Part shown: one piece after another, positions 17,962 through 26,209 of the stretch
Numbering within the stretch: the first letter of the stretch is position 1
Layout of the letters: each line of letters starts with the position of its first letter
Assembly: GCA_947471985.1 (NCBI GenBank)
Contig: CANIZL010000068.1
Coordinates: forward strand, 1 to 37,326
DNA: 37,326 nucleotides
Direction of reading: 5' to 3'
DNA from: Verrucomicrobiota bacterium
Lineage (GTDB): Bacteria; Verrucomicrobiota; Verrucomicrobiia; Limisphaerales; UBA9464
The notes under the pieces: model-generated
Told to the model about the DNA's origin: nothing
Databases searched by the model: none
Seen by the model: only the letters and a program-made list of their open reading frames with translations
Program-made: the position numbers and the translations under genes

Positions 17962-20252
17962 AGCGTTCACTCTGGCAGTGCTGCCTCCTTCTGGGTTGGG
18001 CCGGGCTGGCATCGAGTGCCGCCAGCATGCCCGCCTCGCCTCTGTCCCCGGCGGAGGAACTCGCGGGCTTCGAGTTGGCCGATCCGGAATTGATGGTGGA
18101 ATTGGTCGCCGCGGAACCGGCGGTTTCGAGTCCGGTGGCCCTGACTTGGGACGCCGCGGGCCGGCTGTTTGTGGCGGAGATGCGGGATTACCCGAAAGGC
18201 ACGAACGGCGGTTCCATTCGCCGGTTGGAGGATCGCGACGGAGACGGACGCTTTGAGAGCTCCACGGTGTTTGCCGACGGACTTCAGTTCCCCAATTCCG
18301 TCCTGCCGTGGCGGGGTGGTCTGCTGGTCACGGCGGCACCGGATCTTTGGTTCCTGCGCGACAACGACGGCGACGGCCGGGCGGAGGAACGGCGGGTGTT
18401 GTTCACCGGCTTCGGCACGGGAAATCAACAGCTGCGGGCCAACGGCCTGGCGTGGGGCCTGGACGGCTGGGTTTATGGCGCGAACGGCCGGAGCGATGGG
18501 ACGGTCCATCGGCCGGGCGAAACCAAAGGGGTTTCCCTCCGGGGCCGCGATTTCCGATTTCAACCCGGCACCGGCGCCTGGGAAACGCTGGCGGGCCGCA
18601 GTCAGTTCGGGCTGGGGCTGGATGAATGGGGAAATCGCTTTCTTTCCTGGAATACCATCCCGATCCGCCACGAGGTGTTGCCGGATCGCTACCTGGCCCG
18701 CAATCCCCAGCTGCCGTTCACCGAAGTCCTGGTGGATCTCCTGCCGGCAAATGACACCGGCCGGGTCTTTCCGTTGACCGCACCACCCCGGGTTTTCAAC
18801 AACGAGTCGTCCAGTCACTTCAATGCGCTGGCCGGGCTGTATCTGTATCGGGGGGCGGAATTGGGAGTGGCCTACCGGGGGAATGCGTTTGTCGGCGAAA
18901 GCCTCCGCAACGTGGTTCATCGCCGGGTGCTGGAGCCCGCCGGGGTTACGTTTGTGGCCCGGCGGCTCGAAACCGAGACGGAATTCCTGCGCAGTCGCGA
19001 TCCCTGGTTTCACCCCGTGAATTTCGCCACCGGACCGGACGGATGGCTCTACATCGCCGATTTCCATCGGGAATATGTCGAGCACCCCGACTTCGTGCCC
19101 AGCGAAATGCGGACGCGCGTGGAGTGGCGGACCGGGCATGAACAGGGCCGAATCTGGCGGGTACGACGGCGCGATCACCGGATTTCCCGGGCTCCGGTAC
19201 AGTTCGCCGGCCGATCGCCGGCCGACTGGGTTCGACAGCTGGGCCATGCGGGATCCTGGCAGCGAGAGACCGCTCAACGTCTGTTGCTGGAGCGGGAAGA
19301 ACGGCCGGATCCGGCGATCCTCCGGCGCCTCGCCAAACAGGTTGAGGGTTCGCGCCAACCGGAAACCCGACTCCGGGCGTTATACACGTTGGCCGCGTTG
19401 TCGCGCCTGACCGAACCGGTGCTGGTGCGGGCTTTGCGCGACGCCCATGCCGGGGTTCGGGCGGGGGCGGCGGAATTGGCCGGAGGGATCCTGAGCCAGG
19501 CGGGGCCCCATCACGTCTTGCTGACGGAGATTCAACGGGGCACCCGGGATAAGGCCCCCCGTGTCCAGCTGGAATCCGCCCTGGCCTTGGGCGGGATCCG
19601 CGACGAGGGACCGCGGGAATCCGCGCTGGCGGCCGTCCTGGCCGAGAACACGAACCGGTGGGTGCGGCTCGCCGCCCTCAGCGGCAGTTCCCGGCCGGTT
19701 CCCCCGACGTTGCGAGCCGAACTTTGGCCGCCACCGGCCGCGCCGCTGCGCCCCGCGCCCCGCCCGTCCACTCCGGCGCCAGACCGCGAACGGGTGGTGG
19801 CGCAGTACCAATCCGCTCTGGCCCTGACCGGCGACCGGGTACAGGGCGCGGCGATCTTCGCCCAACTGTGCCTGGCCTGCCATTCGCTGCAGGGGCAGGG
19901 CCAGCGGGTGGGGCCGGATCTGGCCGGCATCGGGGCCCGCCCGGCGGACGCCTTGCTCAGCGATATCCTGGATCCCAGCCGGCAGGTGGCCCCGGATTAC
20001 GCAGCGTACGAGTTCGCGTTGAAGGACGGCGAAGCGGTGGTCGGCCTGTTTGCCAGCGAAACTCCCACGCGAATCACGGTCCGCCGCCCCGGGGCGCCCG
20101 ACGAAAATCTGGCCCGCACCGCGCTGCGTTCGGTGACGCCCACTGGTAAATCCTTGATGCCGGATGGCCTGGAAGCAGAGATTACGGTTCAGGGAATGTC
20201 CGATTTGATAGCCTTTCTACGGCAGTCCGCGGAGGTGGAGTTGCCACGGTAA
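17958..20252 (+). CDS. PVC-type membrane-bound dehydrogenase / HEAT-repeat / cytochrome c (CxxCH) protein
   Basis: 764 residues, exported (signal peptide MKRSLWQCCLLLGWAGLASS). Residues about 40-410 form a beta-propeller of the NHL/sorbosone-dehydrogenase-like type common in Planctomycetes and Verrucomicrobia (LTWDAAGRLFVAEMRDYPKG, NGLAWGLDGWVYGANG, FATGPDGWLYIADFHREYVEHP). Two Ca-type DGDG motifs are present (EDRDGDGRFE, DNDGDGRAEE). About 415-590 are HEAT-like helical repeats. The C-terminus is a cytochrome c domain with CLACH (C638, C641, H642) and a likely axial Met734 (SLMPDG). The probable role is periplasmic oxidation of an organic substrate with electrons passed to heme c; the substrate is unknown. 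It overlaps the ceramidase-like gene by 4 bp, so both may act on the same material. Confidence 0.87.
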   Translation: MKRSLWQCCLLLGWAGLASSAASMPASPLSPAEELAGFELADPELMVELVAAEPAVSSPVALTWDAAGRLFVAEMRDYPKGTNGGSIRRLEDRDGDGRFESSTVFADGLQFPNSVLPWRGGLLVTAAPDLWFLRDNDGDGRAEERRVLFTGFGTGNQQLRANGLAWGLDGWVYGANGRSDGTVHRPGETKGVSLRGRDFRFQPGTGAWETLAGRSQFGLGLDEWGNRFLSWNTIPIRHEVLPDRYLARNPQLPFTEVLVDLLPANDTGRVFPLTAPPRVFNNESSSHFNALAGLYLYRGAELGVAYRGNAFVGESLRNVVHRRVLEPAGVTFVARRLETETEFLRSRDPWFHPVNFATGPDGWLYIADFHREYVEHPDFVPSEMRTRVEWRTGHEQGRIWRVRRRDHRISRAPVQFAGRSPADWVRQLGHAGSWQRETAQRLLLEREERPDPAILRRLAKQVEGSRQPETRLRALYTLAALSRLTEPVLVRALRDAHAGVRAGAAELAGGILSQAGPHHVLLTEIQRGTRDKAPRVQLESALALGGIRDEGPRESALAAVLAENTNRWVRLAALSGSSRPVPPTLRAELWPPPAAPLRPAPRPSTPAPDRERVVAQYQSALALTGDRVQGAAIFAQLCLACHSLQGQGQRVGPDLAGIGARPADALLSDILDPSRQVAPDYAAYEFALKDGEAVVGLFASETPTRITVRRPGAPDENLARTALRSVTPTGKSLMPDGLEAEITVQGMSDLIAFLRQSAEVELPR

Positions 20253-20331
20253 GGCGGAGGGCAGGGGGCGGAAACGAGGGACGCGGGGTGTCGGGGTGCC
20301 CTCCCGACGATTCACGAATGGCATTGCTGCC

Positions 20332-20351
20332 TTATCCACATATTATTCACA
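20332..20351 (+). promoter_or_regulatory. Tandem DnaA-box-like sites upstream of mreB
   Basis: TTATCCACA (20332-20340) is a perfect match to the strict DnaA box. TTATTCACA (20343-20351) fits the relaxed TTATNCACA consensus. Both point the same way with start-to-start spacing of 11 bp, about one helical turn. They sit about 65-80 bp before the mreB start in the 161-bp gap after the cytochrome gene. DnaA binding is inferred from sequence only. Confidence 0.5.
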
Positions 20352-20399
20352 ACCGCCGCTTGACCCTTGGAATCGCTCCCCCACTCTGAGCGCGGGTCT

Positions 20400-20404
20400 A
20401 AGGA
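20400..20404 (+). promoter_or_regulatory. Shine-Dalgarno sequence of mreB (AAGGA)
   Basis: AAGGA is 9 nt before the ATG at 20414. It is one of the few recognisable ribosome binding sites in the window and supports this mreB start. Confidence 0.5.
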
Positions 20405-20413
20405 CCCGTTTAC

Positions 20414-21439
20414 ATGTTTGCGCAGCTGAAAGGTCTCTTTTCGAACGACATCGGGATCGATTTAGGCACGGCCAACTCGCTGGTGTATGTGCGAGACCAA
20501 GGCATCGTGCTGCGGGAGCCTTCCGTGGTCGCCATTCAAGCCGGCACCACCAACGTTTTGGCCGTGGGCGAGGAAGCCAAGCGGATGCTTGGCCGTACCC
20601 CGGGCAATATCGTCGCCATTCGTCCCATGAAGGACGGCGTGATCGCGGATTTCGAGATCACGGAGGCGATGTTGCGACATTTCATCCAAAAGGTTCACCA
20701 CCGCAAACTCATCGCTCCCCGGGTCGTCGTCGCGGTCCCTTCGGGTATCACCGAGGTGGAGAAACGCGCCGTCAAGGATTCGGCCACGCACGCGGGTGCC
20801 CGCGAAGTCTATTTGATCGAACAACCCATGGCTTCGGCCATTGGGGTGGGTCTGCCGGTGCATGAGCCGGCCGGCAACATGATCGTGGATATCGGGGGTG
20901 GCACGTGTGAGATCGCCATCATCTCGCTGGCCGGCATAGTTTTCAGCCGGAGTGTGCGGGTGGGTGGGGATGAGTTCGATGAGACCATCGTTGCGCACTT
21001 GAAACGGGCTCACAACCTCATGATCGGCGAACGCACCGCCGAGGAAATCAAGATTCGCATAGGGTCAGCCTATTCCTTGGAACAGGAACTGACCATGGAA
21101 GTCAAAGGCCGGGATTTGTCCGCCGGCCTGCCCCGGACCGTATTGGTCCGGTCCGAAGAAATTCGTGAAGCCCTGAAAGAACCCCTTTCCAGCATCGTTG
21201 AATCCGTCCGCATCACGTTGGAACGTTGTCCCCCGGAACTCTCGGCAGATCTGGTGGACCGCGGCATCATGATGGCGGGCGGTGGCGCGCTCTTGCGCGG
21301 CATCGACCGGCTGGTCTCACAGGAGACCGGTCTGCCCGTCCATATTGCCGATGACCCGCTGACGGCGGTGGCCACCGGCACCGGACGGGTCTTGCAGGAA
21401 CTGGCCTTCTTGAAGCGCGTCACGTCGTCTTCCACTTGA
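20414..21439 (+). CDS. mreB: Rod shape-determining protein MreB
   Basis: 341 residues, normal length. Actin-fold nucleotide motifs are clear: phosphate-1 [15 protein letters not shown] (12-26), KDGVIADFE, the [13 protein letters not shown] strand, phosphate-2 [13 protein letters not shown], and the adenosine loop [10 protein letters not shown]. MreB polymerises on the inner membrane face and directs lateral peptidoglycan synthesis. The second glycine motif reads GGGTCEIAI, where many MreBs have GGGTTEVAV; this is a conservative change. It is the first gene of the mreB-mreC-mreD-mrdA-mrdB cluster and likely its promoter-proximal gene. The upstream gap holds the DnaA-box-like pair. mreC follows after 37 bp. 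Confidence 0.98.
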   Translation: MFAQLKGLFSNDIGIDLGTANSLVYVRDQGIVLREPSVVAIQAGTTNVLAVGEEAKRMLGRTPGNIVAIRPMKDGVIADFEITEAMLRHFIQKVHHRKLIAPRVVVAVPSGITEVEKRAVKDSATHAGAREVYLIEQPMASAIGVGLPVHEPAGNMIVDIGGGTCEIAIISLAGIVFSRSVRVGGDEFDETIVAHLKRAHNLMIGERTAEEIKIRIGSAYSLEQELTMEVKGRDLSAGLPRTVLVRSEEIREALKEPLSSIVESVRITLERCPPELSADLVDRGIMMAGGGALLRGIDRLVSQETGLPVHIADDPLTAVATGTGRVLQELAFLKRVTSSST

Positions 21440-21476
21440 TTTGCTCGGGTGCGTTCGGCCGGACTGACGGACGAAC

Positions 21477-22328
21477 GTGTTCAGACGCGCACAGATTCTA
21501 GTACTGGTCACCGTTGGGGTGCTGGTGTTGACGCTCTTGAACCTCCCGCCCTCCGTGGCGGCGCGGCTCAAGCTGGCGTGCGGAGCCATCTTCCTGCCGC
21601 TCTTCGGCCTGGCGCGCGGCGGCGCCTCCTTCATGGATCATGCGAGCTACGCGCCGCTGCCCCGGTCCGCGCTGATCGCCGAGGTGGAGCGCTTGCGCGA
21701 GGAAAACGACCGGCTCAAGTTGGAAAGCATTCACGCCTCCGAAGCCCTCGCGGAAAATACCCGACTGCGGGCCCAACTGGGAGCCCCACCCCGCGGCGCT
21801 TGGAATCGCCGACTGGCCCGCGTGGTGGCCCGGGAACCCAGCGCGTGGTGGCGCTCAGTGACCATCGATTATGGTACGCGCGACGGCGCTGCGGTCAGCC
21901 AACCGGTGGTGACCTCCGAAGGCCTCGTCGGCCGCATCTCCGCCGTGGGCTACAGCCACAGCCAGGTGGCGCTCGTCGGCGACGCCGATTGCGGGGTGGC
22001 GGCGCTGGTGGCCGAAACCCGGGACAACGGTTTCATTAAGGGCGGCCAATCGACGCTCGATGCCGGGTTGGTCGAATGGACGTCCATGGTGCACAGCCCG
22101 CGCATCCTGGCTGGCCAGACCATCGTCACCAGCGGTCTCGGCGGCGTCTTCCCCAAAAACATTCCGGTGGGACAGGTTCTGGATACTCGGACGGAACGTT
22201 CCGGGGTGACTACGACCGCCCGGGTCCGGCTGGCGGCCAACTTGGATCGGCTCGAGGAGGTCTTCGTCCTGCGACTGGAACCACTGCCTGCGGATTCCGA
22301 GGCCACTACCCCACGTCCCCGCCGATGA
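21477..22328 (+). CDS. mreC: Rod shape-determining protein MreC
   Basis: 283 residues from a GTG start. There is one N-terminal membrane anchor (ILVLVTVGVLVLTLLNL, 7-23), then a coiled coil (about 65-100, ALIAEVERLREENDRLKLE), then the two beta-barrel subdomains of MreC with VVAREPSAWWRSVTIDYGT, GLVGRISAV and GQTIVTSGLGGVFPKNIPVG. MreC is periplasmic and activates the RodA-PBP2 synthase by opening PBP2. The short C-terminal tail (ATTPRPRR) is basic. It overlaps mreD by 4 bp (ATGA). Confidence 0.96.
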   Translation: MFRRAQILVLVTVGVLVLTLLNLPPSVAARLKLACGAIFLPLFGLARGGASFMDHASYAPLPRSALIAEVERLREENDRLKLESIHASEALAENTRLRAQLGAPPRGAWNRRLARVVAREPSAWWRSVTIDYGTRDGAAVSQPVVTSEGLVGRISAVGYSHSQVALVGDADCGVAALVAETRDNGFIKGGQSTLDAGLVEWTSMVHSPRILAGQTIVTSGLGGVFPKNIPVGQVLDTRTERSGVTTTARVRLAANLDRLEEVFVLRLEPLPADSEATTPRPRR

Positions 22329-22876
22329 ACCGACTGCAAATCATCCTGATGTTTGTGGTGCTCTGGCTCGCCGTGTTTTTGCAAACCCAGTTCGGGGTAC
22401 TGCACCGGTTGATCGGCGTTCCCGTGTGCGTCCTGCCCGCGCTGATGGTCTATGCGGCACTGACGCACGGCTTGGCAATGACGACGCTCTTCAGTGTGGT
22501 GGCCGGCCTGTGGTTGGACTCAGTTTCGGCCTCCCGTTTCGGGGTCAGTGTCCTGCCTCTGTTCGCTTTTGCCTTCGTGGTGCAGACCCGGAGCCACCTG
22601 CTTTTGCGGGAACAACGCTTTGCCCAATTCTGGCTGGGGGCGGCCGGCGGCTTTTTTGTCCCCCTGGTTACCGCCGGGATCCTGCAGTTGGGGCAACGGG
22701 AGCCCGCCTTCACTCAAGGCACCTGGTGGCAGCTCCTGGTGCTCGCACTGATGAATGGGATCGTCTGCCCACTCGCTTTTGGGCTCTTCGATCAGCTCAA
22801 CCAGACCTTCAACTACCAGGCCATCGAAACCCACAGTTTCCGGCTCGACCGGCAAATCGTCCGGGGACGCAACTAA
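22325..22876 (+). CDS. mreD: Rod shape-determining protein MreD
   Basis: 183 residues from the ATG at 22325, which overlaps the mreC stop; the open frame continues upstream inside mreC but has no coding meaning there. It is a highly hydrophobic protein with about five membrane helices (IILMFVVLWLAVFLQTQ, VLPALMVYAALTHGLAM, FFVPLVTAGILQL, LLVLALMNGIVCPLAFGLF) and the family's SRFGVSVLPLFAF turn. MreD is poorly conserved in sequence, so the call relies on position between mreC and mrdA together with topology. It interacts with MreC in the elongasome. Confidence 0.92.
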   Translation: MNRLQIILMFVVLWLAVFLQTQFGVLHRLIGVPVCVLPALMVYAALTHGLAMTTLFSVVAGLWLDSVSASRFGVSVLPLFAFAFVVQTRSHLLLREQRFAQFWLGAAGGFFVPLVTAGILQLGQREPAFTQGTWWQLLVLALMNGIVCPLAFGLFDQLNQTFNYQAIETHSFRLDRQIVRGRN

Positions 22877-22895
22877 GCCGAAAGCCTTCCCTTTT

Positions 22896-22901
22896 TATAC
22901 C
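22896..22901 (+). promoter_or_regulatory. Possible -10 element (TATACC) 5 nt before the PBP2 start
   Basis: It sits in the 30-bp mreD-PBP2 gap, preceded by a T-rich run. It could give an internal leaderless transcript. No Shine-Dalgarno sequence is present before 22907. Confidence 0.25.
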
Positions 22902-22906
22902 CGGCC

Positions 22907-24970
22907 ATGTTGCTCTTCGATGCGCTCAACAAAGGTGAACGGCCCCTGCGGCTGCTCGCTTGGGGCGTGCTGTCGGGGCTGCTGGTTCTGGCCTTTGGAT
23001 TGTGGCGCATCCAGGTCCTGAACGGACCCCGCTACAAGGAGCGCCAACTGGTGCAGAACTTCCGCTCCGTAAGGGTACCGGCCGTGCGCGGAAGGATCCT
23101 CGACCGGGAAGGCCATGTGCTCGCTGATAGCCGGCCCCGGTATCGGCTGGATCTTTACCTCGACGAATTGGCGGTGCCCTTTGCCACCGAACACGCCCGC
23201 CTGCGCCGCGAATTGGCGCTCGCCCGGGGCGCCCAGGCCGGTCCACCGCCTGGATTGTGGACCCGCCTCGTCAATCGCCTGCGTCGCACCAAAACCGCCC
23301 CGCTAATTTCGCCCGCCGAGAACGAACAGCTGCGGCTGGCCGCCCGCTTTGGCGTGGTGAGCAACTTAATGGCGGCGGCCGGGGCTCGTCTGGGGACCAA
23401 CCTGATCCGGACCAACTCGGACCTCTATCGTCAGTTCGATCGACATTGGCGGAATCAGCGGTACCTGCCGTTTCCCATCCTGGAGAATCTGACCACGGAG
23501 CAGGTGGCCATCGTCACCGAGCAGGGTTGGAACTATCCCGGGCTGGAAATGGAGCAGGCGCCGATCCGGACCTATCCGGAAGGGCGCACCGCGGCACACA
23601 TTCTCGGCCACCTCCGCCGCGACAATACGGCCGAGCCCGATGAGCCGGATTACAATTATTACCTGCCCGATTACCGCGGTTACAAGGGCTTGGAATTCAG
23701 CTTCGACGACAAGCTGCGCGGACAGGCCGGCGCCAAGAGCATTTTGGTAAACAGCGGCGGCTATCGCGTCGGCGAACGGATCCTGGTCGAGTCGATGCCC
23801 GGCAATAACCTGATTACCACCCTGGATCTGCGCCTGCAGCAGGAGTGTGAGCGATCCCTGGATCTGGTAAGCGGCGATGAAAAGGGGGCCGTCGTGGTCA
23901 TGGATTGCCGAAACGGGGATATCCTCGCGTTGGCTTCGGCGCCGACGTTTGATCCCAATTCGTTCATTCCCAGTCTATCGACTGCCGAGGCAGCGCGCAT
24001 GACCAACCAGATCCTCCGCCCGATGCTGAATCGCGCGGCGGACGAAATCTATGCGCCTGGCTCCACCTTCAAGGTCTTCACAGCGCTCGCGCTGATGGAT
24101 GCGGGGGTGGAGCTGGACGATAATTTCGAGGTCAAGGTGGACCCGTCGCGTTCGCCGCGTGGAGCCTACTGGCTGGGCAACCGAAAAATCGAAGATACCG
24201 CGCCGGCGGGGATTTATGATTTCAACCGCGCCTTTATCAAATCCTCCAACAGCTATTTCATCGATCATGCCCAACGCCTCGGCATGAAGCGTTTTCTGGA
24301 CTTCGGGCATCGGTTCGGATTCGGTGAATCGACCCACCTCAAGGTCACCCGCGACGAGGCCGGAATTTTCCCGCAGTACGGCGAAACGCTGCAAAACGGT
24401 CAGACCTACGACGTGCGCAATAAGGGTGCGCTGGCGGATGTCTCGATCGGTCAGCAGATCGCGGTGACGCCCTTACAGATGGCCATCGCCTATTGTGCGG
24501 TGGCCAATGGCGGAACGTTGTACTGGCCCCGCATCGTCGAGCGAGTGGAACCCGGGGACGTACTGTCGGATCGCAATCCGGATCAGGTGCTCCCCGGGCA
24601 GATCCGTTCCCGCCTGGGCTTGAAGCCCGAGCATTTGACGCGGGTGCACGCCGCGATGCGCGACGACGTGGCGGACGATGCCGGTTCGGGGAAGGGGGCG
24701 CGAGTCGAGGGATTTGCCGTCTGCGGCAAAACCGGCACGGCGGAAATCAAGAGCGCGGGACGGAAGGACAACGTGACGTGGTTCGCCAGTTTTGGACCGT
24801 TTGAACAACCGCACTACGTGGTGATCGTCATGGTGCAAAGCGGCCGCTCGGGCGGTGGCACCTGCGCACCGGTGGCCCGGCGCATCTATCAATACCTGCA
24901 CGATCGCGACCTGGGGTTGCGGATGGCCAGCAGCAGTCCGGCGCCGACGCCGGTTGGAGGGGGGCTTTAA
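22907..24970 (+). CDS. mrdA: Penicillin-binding protein 2 (elongasome transpeptidase)
   Basis: 687 residues, somewhat longer than typical PBP2. There is an N-terminal membrane anchor (LLAWGVLSGLLVLAFGLWRIQ), then the class B PBP dimerisation domain (VPAVRGRILDREGHVLADS, and later ERILVESMPGNNLITTLDLRLQQ), with an insertion of about 100 residues between about 105 and 205 that includes a basic Arg-rich stretch. The transpeptidase domain has the active-site S386-T-F-K, the SSN motif (446-448) and KTGT (608-611). It crosslinks new glycan strands made by RodA during side-wall growth and is the target of mecillinam-like beta-lactams in other bacteria. rodA begins 2 bp after its stop. Confidence 0.96.
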   Translation: MLLFDALNKGERPLRLLAWGVLSGLLVLAFGLWRIQVLNGPRYKERQLVQNFRSVRVPAVRGRILDREGHVLADSRPRYRLDLYLDELAVPFATEHARLRRELALARGAQAGPPPGLWTRLVNRLRRTKTAPLISPAENEQLRLAARFGVVSNLMAAAGARLGTNLIRTNSDLYRQFDRHWRNQRYLPFPILENLTTEQVAIVTEQGWNYPGLEMEQAPIRTYPEGRTAAHILGHLRRDNTAEPDEPDYNYYLPDYRGYKGLEFSFDDKLRGQAGAKSILVNSGGYRVGERILVESMPGNNLITTLDLRLQQECERSLDLVSGDEKGAVVVMDCRNGDILALASAPTFDPNSFIPSLSTAEAARMTNQILRPMLNRAADEIYAPGSTFKVFTALALMDAGVELDDNFEVKVDPSRSPRGAYWLGNRKIEDTAPAGIYDFNRAFIKSSNSYFIDHAQRLGMKRFLDFGHRFGFGESTHLKVTRDEAGIFPQYGETLQNGQTYDVRNKGALADVSIGQQIAVTPLQMAIAYCAVANGGTLYWPRIVERVEPGDVLSDRNPDQVLPGQIRSRLGLKPEHLTRVHAAMRDDVADDAGSGKGARVEGFAVCGKTGTAEIKSAGRKDNVTWFASFGPFEQPHYVVIVMVQSGRSGGGTCAPVARRIYQYLHDRDLGLRMASSSPAPTPVGGGL

Positions 24971-24972
24971 TC

Positions 24973-26178
24973 ATGCTGACCGAGGCGATCAATCGACGCG
25001 AACGGGGCATTGAATGGCCGCTCTGGCTGGCGGTATTTGGCCTGATGGCGGTCGGGGCGGCGTTCATCTACAGCGCCACCGGCAGCCGTGAAGCGGCGCG
25101 CGGCGCGGCGTGGTATGACTACACCGCGGTGCGCCAGATCGCCTTTTATTCGGTGGGATTCGGGCTGGCGGTCGCCCTTTGCCTCGTCGAGTACGGACGG
25201 CTCGCCCGGTGGTCGCTACTCGCCTATTGGGTCGGCATTCTGCTCTTGGTCGCCGTACCCCTCTTCGGGGTGGATCGATTGGGGGCGCGACGGTGGATTG
25301 ACTTCGGGCTCATTCAATTTCAGCCGTCCGAATTCGCCAAGCTCAGCTTCCTCTTTGCGTTGGCCAATTTCCTCGCCCGCCCGGTGGGCGAACTCGCCTC
25401 GCCAGCGCTGTTTCTTAAGGCTCTGGGCATGGCCTTGCTGCCCTTCGTCCTCATTCTCAAGCAACCGGACCTCGGTTCCGCCCTGGTGATCATGCCAGTG
25501 GCTTTGTCGATGATGTTCGTGGCCGGCGTGCCGCACCGGTTCATCCTGAAGTTTCTTGCCGGGTCGAGCTTGATCGTCGCCCTGGTGCTGGTGGACGTGT
25601 TGTTCGCGTCGCAGCGCTGGCAGTTCATCAAACTCAAGGAGTACCAACGCCAGCGCCTTTTGGTGTACTTCGATCTCGATTTTGCTCCGCGCAGCGCCAC
25701 GGATCTGGAGCGGCGCCTGGCTGGGGAGCTCAAACAGCAGAAGCAGTACAATGTCGAGCAGGCTTTGATTTCGGTCGGCAGCGGCGGCTTGACGGGCGTC
25801 GGCTGGCGCCAGGGGAAACAGGGGGCCCTCGGCTACCTCCCTCGCGCAGTCGCCCACAACGACTTCATCTTTTCCGTGCTGGCCGAGGAAAAGGGCTTCA
25901 CCGGAGCGATCGTCGTGCTGTTCCTGTATGGCACGGTCTGTGTGGCCGGCATCCGTATTGCGGGACAGGCGCGGGACCGATTGGGGCGCATCCTCGCCGC
26001 GGGAGTGGTGACACTCCTCTTTACTCACGTTTTCGTAAACATCGGAATGAACATCCGGCTGATGCCGGTCACGGGCATTCCGTTGCCTTTATTAAGCGCC
26101 GGTGGCACCTCCGTGCTTTGCTCGTTGGTCGCCATCGGCATTCTCCAAAATATTCACCTTTATCGCCGGCACTATTAG
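24973..26178 (+). CDS. mrdB: RodA peptidoglycan glycosyltransferase (SEDS family)
   Basis: 401 residues and about ten membrane helices. SEDS hallmarks are GARRWIDFGLIQFQPSEFAKL, the LKQPDLGSALVIMP segment after the large turn, the QYNVEQALISVGSGGLTGVGW loop, HNDFIFSVLAEEKGF, and near the C-terminus NIRLMPVTGIPLPLLSAGG. RodA polymerises lipid II into glycan strands in complex with PBP2. The loop before the catalytic-face region (ERRLAGELKQQKQYN) is slightly longer than in E. coli. It is the fifth gene of the shape cluster. Confidence 0.96.
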   Translation: MLTEAINRRERGIEWPLWLAVFGLMAVGAAFIYSATGSREAARGAAWYDYTAVRQIAFYSVGFGLAVALCLVEYGRLARWSLLAYWVGILLLVAVPLFGVDRLGARRWIDFGLIQFQPSEFAKLSFLFALANFLARPVGELASPALFLKALGMALLPFVLILKQPDLGSALVIMPVALSMMFVAGVPHRFILKFLAGSSLIVALVLVDVLFASQRWQFIKLKEYQRQRLLVYFDLDFAPRSATDLERRLAGELKQQKQYNVEQALISVGSGGLTGVGWRQGKQGALGYLPRAVAHNDFIFSVLAEEKGFTGAIVVLFLYGTVCVAGIRIAGQARDRLGRILAAGVVTLLFTHVFVNIGMNIRLMPVTGIPLPLLSAGGTSVLCSLVAIGILQNIHLYRRHY

Positions 26179-26197
26179 CAAGCGCCGGTGGCAACCT

Positions 26198-26203
26198 TAA
26201 TAA
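26198..26203 (+). promoter_or_regulatory. Possible -10 element (TAATAA) 6 nt before the RNase start
   Basis: An AT-rich patch in the 31-bp gap after rodA, spaced as for a leaderless mRNA. There is no Shine-Dalgarno sequence. It could allow the RNase gene to be expressed apart from the shape genes. Confidence 0.3.
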
Positions 26204-26209
26204 TACTCC

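Noticed and set aside
20360-20388. TTGACC as a -35 box for mreB
   Set aside because: The sequence at the 17-bp spacing (ACTCTG) is a poor -10 element, and no better partner was found.
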